A DNA stretch of 49,837 nucleotides from an uncultured Bacillota bacterium. Its GTDB lineage: Bacteria > Bacillota > Clostridia > Oscillospirales > Oscillospiraceae. Position numbers and translations under genes: made by a program. The stretch lies in assembly GCA_947385365.1 (NCBI GenBank), contig CANDKT010000003.1:1-49837 (forward strand), given 5' to 3'. The notes under the pieces are model-generated. The model searched no databases. It was not told the origin of the DNA and worked only from the letters and a program-made list of their open reading frames with translations. Below, piece by piece: positions 46,300 through 49,837 of the stretch (its first letter is position 1; each line of letters begins with the position of its first letter).

Positions 46300-47809
46300 A
46301 GTAGATCATCACATCCTCCACGCGCTCCATAAAGGTACGCAAACGTTTTCGGGCGAGTTTATGGCGAACGAGGTCAGACAGGCCCATGACCTGGATCGTG
46401 ACGAGGGGGGTCATAGCGACCATTGCGACGATGCCGAAGGCATCGGACATCAAGTCGCCGCCGGAGGCGGCGCATGCGCCTTGGGCGAAGGGGAGCAGGA
46501 AGGTAGCGGTCATAGGACCGCTGGCGACGCCGCCGGAGTCGAAGGCGACGCCGGTAAAGATAGAGGGGACGAGGAAGGTCAGGCTGAGGGAGAGCAGGTA
46601 GCCTGGGACGAGGAGCCAAAGGATGGGCAGACCGGTTAAGACGCGCAGCATGGAGAGGCCGACGGAGATACAGACGCCGACGGACAAGGCGCGGCCCATA
46701 GCGCGGTGAGAGATGGAGCCGTTAGAGATTTCTTCGACCTGTTTTGTTAAGACGGTGACGGCGGGTTCTGCTTTGACGATGTAGTAACCGATGAGCATAC
46801 CGATAGGGATAAGGAGCCAACGGTTTGGGCTGCTGGCGACAGCGGCGCCGATGAGCTGACCGGCGGGCATAAAGCCGACGTTGACGCCGGTCAGGAAGAG
46901 GACGAGACCGACGAGGGTGTAGGCGAGTCCGAGGGCGATACGGAGGAGCTGATTACTGGTAAAGCGGTGGGTCACGAGTTGGAAAGCGAGGAAGAGTACG
47001 GCGATGGGCAGGAGGGCGAGGAGGACTTCTTTGAGGTAGACAGGCAAGGCGAGGAGGAAGTAGCGGGCGGCCTGAGCGGTATTGGAGACGTCGGCAGGCT
47101 GGAGCAAGGGGGTGGGGGAACTTTCGGGCTGAAAGATGATGCCGAGGAGGAGGACGGAGAGGATAGGGCCGACGGAGCAGAGGGAGATGAGGCCGAAGCT
47201 ATCGCTGGCGGAGTTTTTGCCGTTTTGGGAAGCGATGCCGAGTCCGAGGGACATGATGAAGGGGACGGTGATGGGGCCGGTTGTGACGCCGCCGGAGTCG
47301 AAGGAGAGTGGGATAAAGTTTGGGGGCGCAAGTGCGGCGAGGAGGAAGACGATGGCGTACAGGATGACGAGGAGGCGTCGAAGAGGGATAGCGAAGCGCA
47401 CGCGGAGGGCGGCGAGGGCGAGGAAGAGTCCGACGCCGCTGGCGACGGTAAGGATCAAGGTCCAGCTAGGGATAGCGGGGGTTTGGCGGGCGAGGACTTG
47501 GAGGTCTGGTTCGGCCATAGTGGTGAGGAGACCGAGGAGGAAATAGATCAGCAGAGGGATCAGGAGACCTTTGGCGCGGCTGACGGAGGCGCCGACGCCT
47601 TCGCCCATAGGGATCATAGACATATCGACGCCGAGGGTAAAGAAGCCCATACCGACGACGAGCAGGGCTGCGCCGAAGAGGAAGAGGACCAGGGAGCCAG
47701 GGTCGAGGGGAGCGACCGTGACGGAGAGGAAGAAAACGATAGCGGTGATTGGCAGGACGCTGGCCAAGGACTCCTGATTTTTTTCTCTGAGCTGTTTATT
47801 GATTCTCAA
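46292..47809 (-). CDS. DUF1538 membrane protein
   Basis: 505 residues with about 12 hydrophobic segments in two homologous halves. Each half has the conserved FxPxxFDSGGVxxGPxTxxF block (SFDSGGVTTGPITVPF near 195 and AFDSGGVASGPMTATF near 430). This looks like an inverted or tandem-repeat transporter; substrate unknown. TTG start at 47809 is chosen since AAAGGAGAGG lies just upstream; a longer frame runs into the promoter. Operon with the PII-like gene. Confidence 0.88.
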   Translation of the reverse strand: MRINKQLREKNQESLASVLPITAIVFFLSVTVAPLDPGSLVLFLFGAALLVVGMGFFTLGVDMSMIPMGEGVGASVSRAKGLLIPLLIYFLLGLLTTMAEPDLQVLARQTPAIPSWTLILTVASGVGLFLALAALRVRFAIPLRRLLVILYAIVFLLAALAPPNFIPLSFDSGGVTTGPITVPFIMSLGLGIASQNGKNSASDSFGLISLCSVGPILSVLLLGIIFQPESSPTPLLQPADVSNTAQAARYFLLALPVYLKEVLLALLPIAVLFLAFQLVTHRFTSNQLLRIALGLAYTLVGLVLFLTGVNVGFMPAGQLIGAAVASSPNRWLLIPIGMLIGYYIVKAEPAVTVLTKQVEEISNGSISHRAMGRALSVGVCISVGLSMLRVLTGLPILWLLVPGYLLSLSLTFLVPSIFTGVAFDSGGVASGPMTATFLLPFAQGACAASGGDLMSDAFGIVAMVAMTPLVTIQVMGLSDLVRHKLARKRLRTFMERVEDVMIYYD

Positions 47810-47848
47810 GACGACCTCTCCTTTCGGCGCGGTCAAGGTAGTGGGTCT

Positions 47849-47878
47849 ATCATAACAGATTTTATGCTGGGCTGTCAA
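47849..47878 (-). promoter_or_regulatory. Promoter of DUF1538-PII operon
   Basis: On the - strand TTGACA (47878-47873), 18-nt spacer, TATGAT (47854-47849). Confidence 0.7.
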
Positions 47879-47920
47879 ATCGAGAACTTGGGGCGTGTTA
47901 AGATGAAGTTTGAGTAAAGG

Positions 47921-47960
47921 AAGCGCATTCTTCCCGGATGGGGGAAGGATGCGCTTTTGT
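47921..47960. terminator. Terminator-like hairpin
   Basis: 15-bp stem with one G-T pair (47921-47935 with 47942-47956), then TTGTT on +. Lies downstream of the - strand XRE gene, whose tail CCTTTACTC is weakly T-rich. Confidence 0.55.
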
Positions 47961-47999
47961 TAGGCAGCGGGGATATAGGGTTTGGGAGCGGGGGGGGGG

Positions 48000-48509
48000 T
48001 CATTTTTTCTTACGGGTCAGGCAAGCGCCGATGACGGAGCCGAGCAAGGCGAAGGGAGCGAGGCGGACGAAGAGCCATTCGAGGGAATGGAGAGCGACGC
48101 CGATGACGGCGGTTTCGGGGCTGGAGTAGTCCCAGTTCAAGTAGGGGCTATTCATGACGAACAAGGCGGGGAAGGCGGCGAGGATGGCGAGGCAGGACAA
48201 GAGGAAGAACCAATGGAGGGCATAACGTCTAGCTGTTTTTTTACGAGCGAGTTGAAGATTGATGAGTTCGAGTTTTTCGGAGAGGGCGGTGAGTGGATTG
48301 GGTTCAGGTTGGTTGATTGTTTCGCCGAGCAAGGTAGAGACGGGGGTATCGAGGGCGTTGGCGAGTGCGATGAGCAGATCGGAATCCGGGACAGAGAGGC
48401 CCTGTTCCCATTTTGAGATGGTTTGTCTTACGACGTTGACTTTCAGGGCGAGGTCTTCTTGGGAGAGACCTTTTGATTTTCGGATAGTTCTGATATTTTC
48501 GTTCAGCAC
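48000..48509 (-). CDS. XRE-family regulator with C-terminal membrane helices
   Basis: 169 residues from GTG with AAAGGAGG 8 nt upstream. HTH at about 5-60 (IRTIRKSKGLSQEDLALKVN, VVRQTISKWEQG). Two membrane segments follow (ALHWFFLLSCLAILAAFPAL and LEWLFVRLAPFALLGSVIGA), ending in a KKK tail. Membrane-bound XRE regulators are common in Firmicutes and may sense envelope state. Target unknown. Confidence 0.88.
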   Translation of the reverse strand: MLNENIRTIRKSKGLSQEDLALKVNVVRQTISKWEQGLSVPDSDLLIALANALDTPVSTLLGETINQPEPNPLTALSEKLELINLQLARKKTARRYALHWFFLLSCLAILAAFPALFVMNSPYLNWDYSSPETAVIGVALHSLEWLFVRLAPFALLGSVIGACLTRKKK

Positions 48510-48617
48510 AGGGAGTACCTCCTTTCGTGGCAATATTATACGGAAGGAAGTCCGTTGCGGCAAGCAACGGGAATTAACATAGGGGTATTTTTTGGAGAAG
48601 GCGGGGTGGGATGGGGT

Positions 48618-49115
48618 TTATTGGGACTCATGGAGCCAGTCGATACCTGGGAAGAACAGGCCGGTACGGATAAAGTATTCGACGGCATTAAGTCCGGATT
48701 GGATATCGGGGATGGCCTGGATTTTCGGGATAGGGGACTGTCCGCCGCTTAGGAGGTTGGTGAAGAAACGTTTGTCTGAAAAGTTCTCGGTAAGGATTTG
48801 TTCCGCGGAATCGGCGAAGGCGGGGTTATAGGAGAAGTAGTTATTTTTGCCGGAATCCCCCCAAAAACCGAGCGCGATCCACTGGCCGTCGCAGTTGACT
48901 TCGAGCCAATCATCCTCACCGTCGGGGTCGAGGTAGAGGTAAACGTTTGTCCCGTCCGAGATTTTCTTTAAGAGTTGAGCGATGATTTTTTCAGTGATCT
49001 GATCCTGGTAATAAGTTTTATAGGAAGGTCCAAAGTATTCGATACGCAGGATTTTGATTGCGTGGGAGTCAAAAGGGGGGATATTGTTCTGTTTTGGGAT
49101 AATTTGGGTTTCCAT
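48618..49115 (-). CDS. Hypothetical protein, Imm1-like
   Basis: 165 residues, no signal. DGTNVYLYLDPDGEDDWLEV, WIALGFWGDSGKNNYFSYN and the ending IPDIQSGLNAVEYFIRTGLF then PGIDW resemble small immunity proteins of the Imm1 kind, which protect against polymorphic toxins. AAAAGGAGC ribosome site. No toxin gene is visible in the window. The assignment rests on pattern only. Confidence 0.6.
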   Translation of the reverse strand: METQIIPKQNNIPPFDSHAIKILRIEYFGPSYKTYYQDQITEKIIAQLLKKISDGTNVYLYLDPDGEDDWLEVNCDGQWIALGFWGDSGKNNYFSYNPAFADSAEQILTENFSDKRFFTNLLSGGQSPIPKIQAIPDIQSGLNAVEYFIRTGLFFPGIDWLHESQ

Positions 49116-49215
49116 AAGCAGCTCCTTTTTATGTTGCTCTGCGGAAATGAGTTGGTCAGCAGGAAATCACATTCCCATAATGGTTTTCGCTCCGTTCTGA
49201 AGTCCAAGTATTGTT

Positions 49216-49626
49216 TCAAGTATGGAAACTGACACGTTCTGGAATCTGTCCATCTTCCTGGTACTGTTGAAAAATACGGTACAAGATTCGATATATGGTT
49301 ATGTCGATATGTAAATCTTCCGAGCGGTTCCAGCAATGGCTGCAATTTTCGGTTTCTATCAATCCGGACCGAAGCATTTTCCTATAGTCAACAGGGACAG
49401 GGATTCGTTTTATGACGAGTTTCTTTCGACCGCTGGGCATTTTCCTCAATTTCTGATGGATTTCCGGTTCAACGAAGCAGTTTTTAGGAATCGTGATGTT
49501 CCCGTCGCATACACGATTTTCGTTTCGATATTCTGGTTGATTGAGATTGTAGCCGCCATATTCATATACGACGAAACTATCATCCTCAAGGATTTTATGC
49601 GCCCAAGCTCCTATTCCCATACTCAT
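49216..49626 (-). CDS. Hypothetical protein, 136 aa
   Basis: MSMGIGAWAHKILEDDSFVV, then YEYGGYNLNQPEYRNENRVC and DGNITIPKNCF. The C-terminal part has Cys/His pairs (ENCSHCW) that could bind metal. The opening (GAWAxxILEDDSFVVYEYGGYNLN) resembles small proteins found with toxin-immunity clusters in Clostridia. GAGAGG upstream of ATG. Lies 100 nt before the Imm1-like gene on the same strand. Confidence 0.62.
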   Translation of the reverse strand: MSMGIGAWAHKILEDDSFVVYEYGGYNLNQPEYRNENRVCDGNITIPKNCFVEPEIHQKLRKMPSGRKKLVIKRIPVPVDYRKMLRSGLIETENCSHCWNRSEDLHIDITIYRILYRIFQQYQEDGQIPERVSFHT

Positions 49627-49740
49627 ATTGAAGTACCTCTCTTACAATAGATTTACGGAGAGGGGCACAGCGACCAGCCGTATCTCGCGCCCGTCTCATA
49701 AGAGCTGTATTCTTACATAGGCGATTTCACTAATTGGGGA

Positions 49741-49769
49741 TTGAACCGCAGAATTTTCCATGCTATAAT
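49741..49769 (+). promoter_or_regulatory. Promoter of the last gene
   Basis: TTGAAC (49741-49746), 17-nt spacer, TATAAT (49764-49769). Confidence 0.75.
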
Positions 49770-49807
49770 CAGAATGGCAAATCGGGAATTTGTAAAGGAG
49801 ATATAAG

Positions 49808-49837
49808 ATGTGTATCAGAAAAGCAATAATAGATGAT
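49808..49837 (+). CDS. Start of a gene running off the window
   Basis: AAAGGAG and a 7-nt spacer precede ATG; only ten codons (MCIRKAIIDD) are inside the window. A promoter at 49741-49769 supports it. Identity cannot be told; the opening could fit a small acetyltransferase-like protein, a guess only. Confidence 0.55.
   Translation, partial: MCIRKAIIDD

Overview
The window looks like a chromosome segment of an anaerobic gut Firmicute of class Clostridia, probably an Oscillospiraceae-type organism. This is inferred from S-layer-homology (SLH) surface proteins, a T-box-controlled thrS, a flavin reductase fused to rubredoxin, indolepyruvate:ferredoxin oxidoreductase, a bile-salt-hydrolase-family enzyme, SigA-like promoters and frequent TTG/GTG starts. 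No tRNA, rRNA, CRISPR array, integrase or transposase was seen. The + strand is strikingly G-rich at third codon positions: + strand genes end codons in G, - strand genes in C. The sign never flips, so + is probably the leading strand throughout. Patches without this signature look like recent arrivals.

Layout. 0-4.4 kb: 3' end of an SLH protein, a choloylglycine-hydrolase family enzyme, and a - strand pair of AlaX-type tRNA editing protein plus a barnase-like secreted lipoprotein RNase. 4.5-7.7 kb: small regulators (three ribbon-helix-helix genes and relics, an XRE repressor divergent from a 56-aa protein), a CBS/CorC protein and a higBA locus with a 5'-truncated toxin. 7.8-8.8 kb: rplM-rpsI with a consensus promoter. 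9-14.3 kb: TtcA-like tRNA thiolase, a 12-repeat BspA-type LRR protein and a 1099-aa SLH/Big2 surface protein, then a hairpin-rich intergenic repeat. 14.6-18.9 kb: carAB. 19.1-20.2 kb: DUF421-DUF4363 pair. 20.3-20.6 kb: a candidate type I toxin/antisense-RNA module. 20.7-22.5 kb: BlaI/M56 sensor pair.

22.6-33.6 kb is a long + strand run: a TrpR-like regulator, iorA-iorB, phenylacetate-CoA ligase, a tandem-ACT protein and a D-2-hydroxyacid dehydrogenase (aromatic amino-acid fermentation), followed by a MoxR ATPase, a VWA/metallopeptidase protein with duplicated peptidase half, an SseB-macrodomain fusion and a voltage-gated-type K+ channel with RCK-C domains. 33.7-41.4 kb: prfC, a one-gene insertion bracketed by 23-bp repeats of the prfC 3' end, the rubredoxin fusion, T-box-thrS, an XRE regulator and lepA. 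41.4-44.8 kb: an island (two hypotheticals, DUF4417, Fic) lying between two fragments of an MmeI-like restriction-methyltransferase gene. 44.8-45.6 kb: two tandem candidate type I toxin modules with facing promoters. 45.6-49.8 kb: PII-like/DUF1538 operon, an XRE membrane regulator, two immunity-like hypotheticals and the start of one more gene.

The least explained content is the family of three hydrophobic micro-ORF modules (20.4, 44.97 and 45.34 kb). Each has sense and antisense promoters facing each other across a bidirectional hairpin, and the 5' regions of the sense and antisense RNAs share similar sequence.
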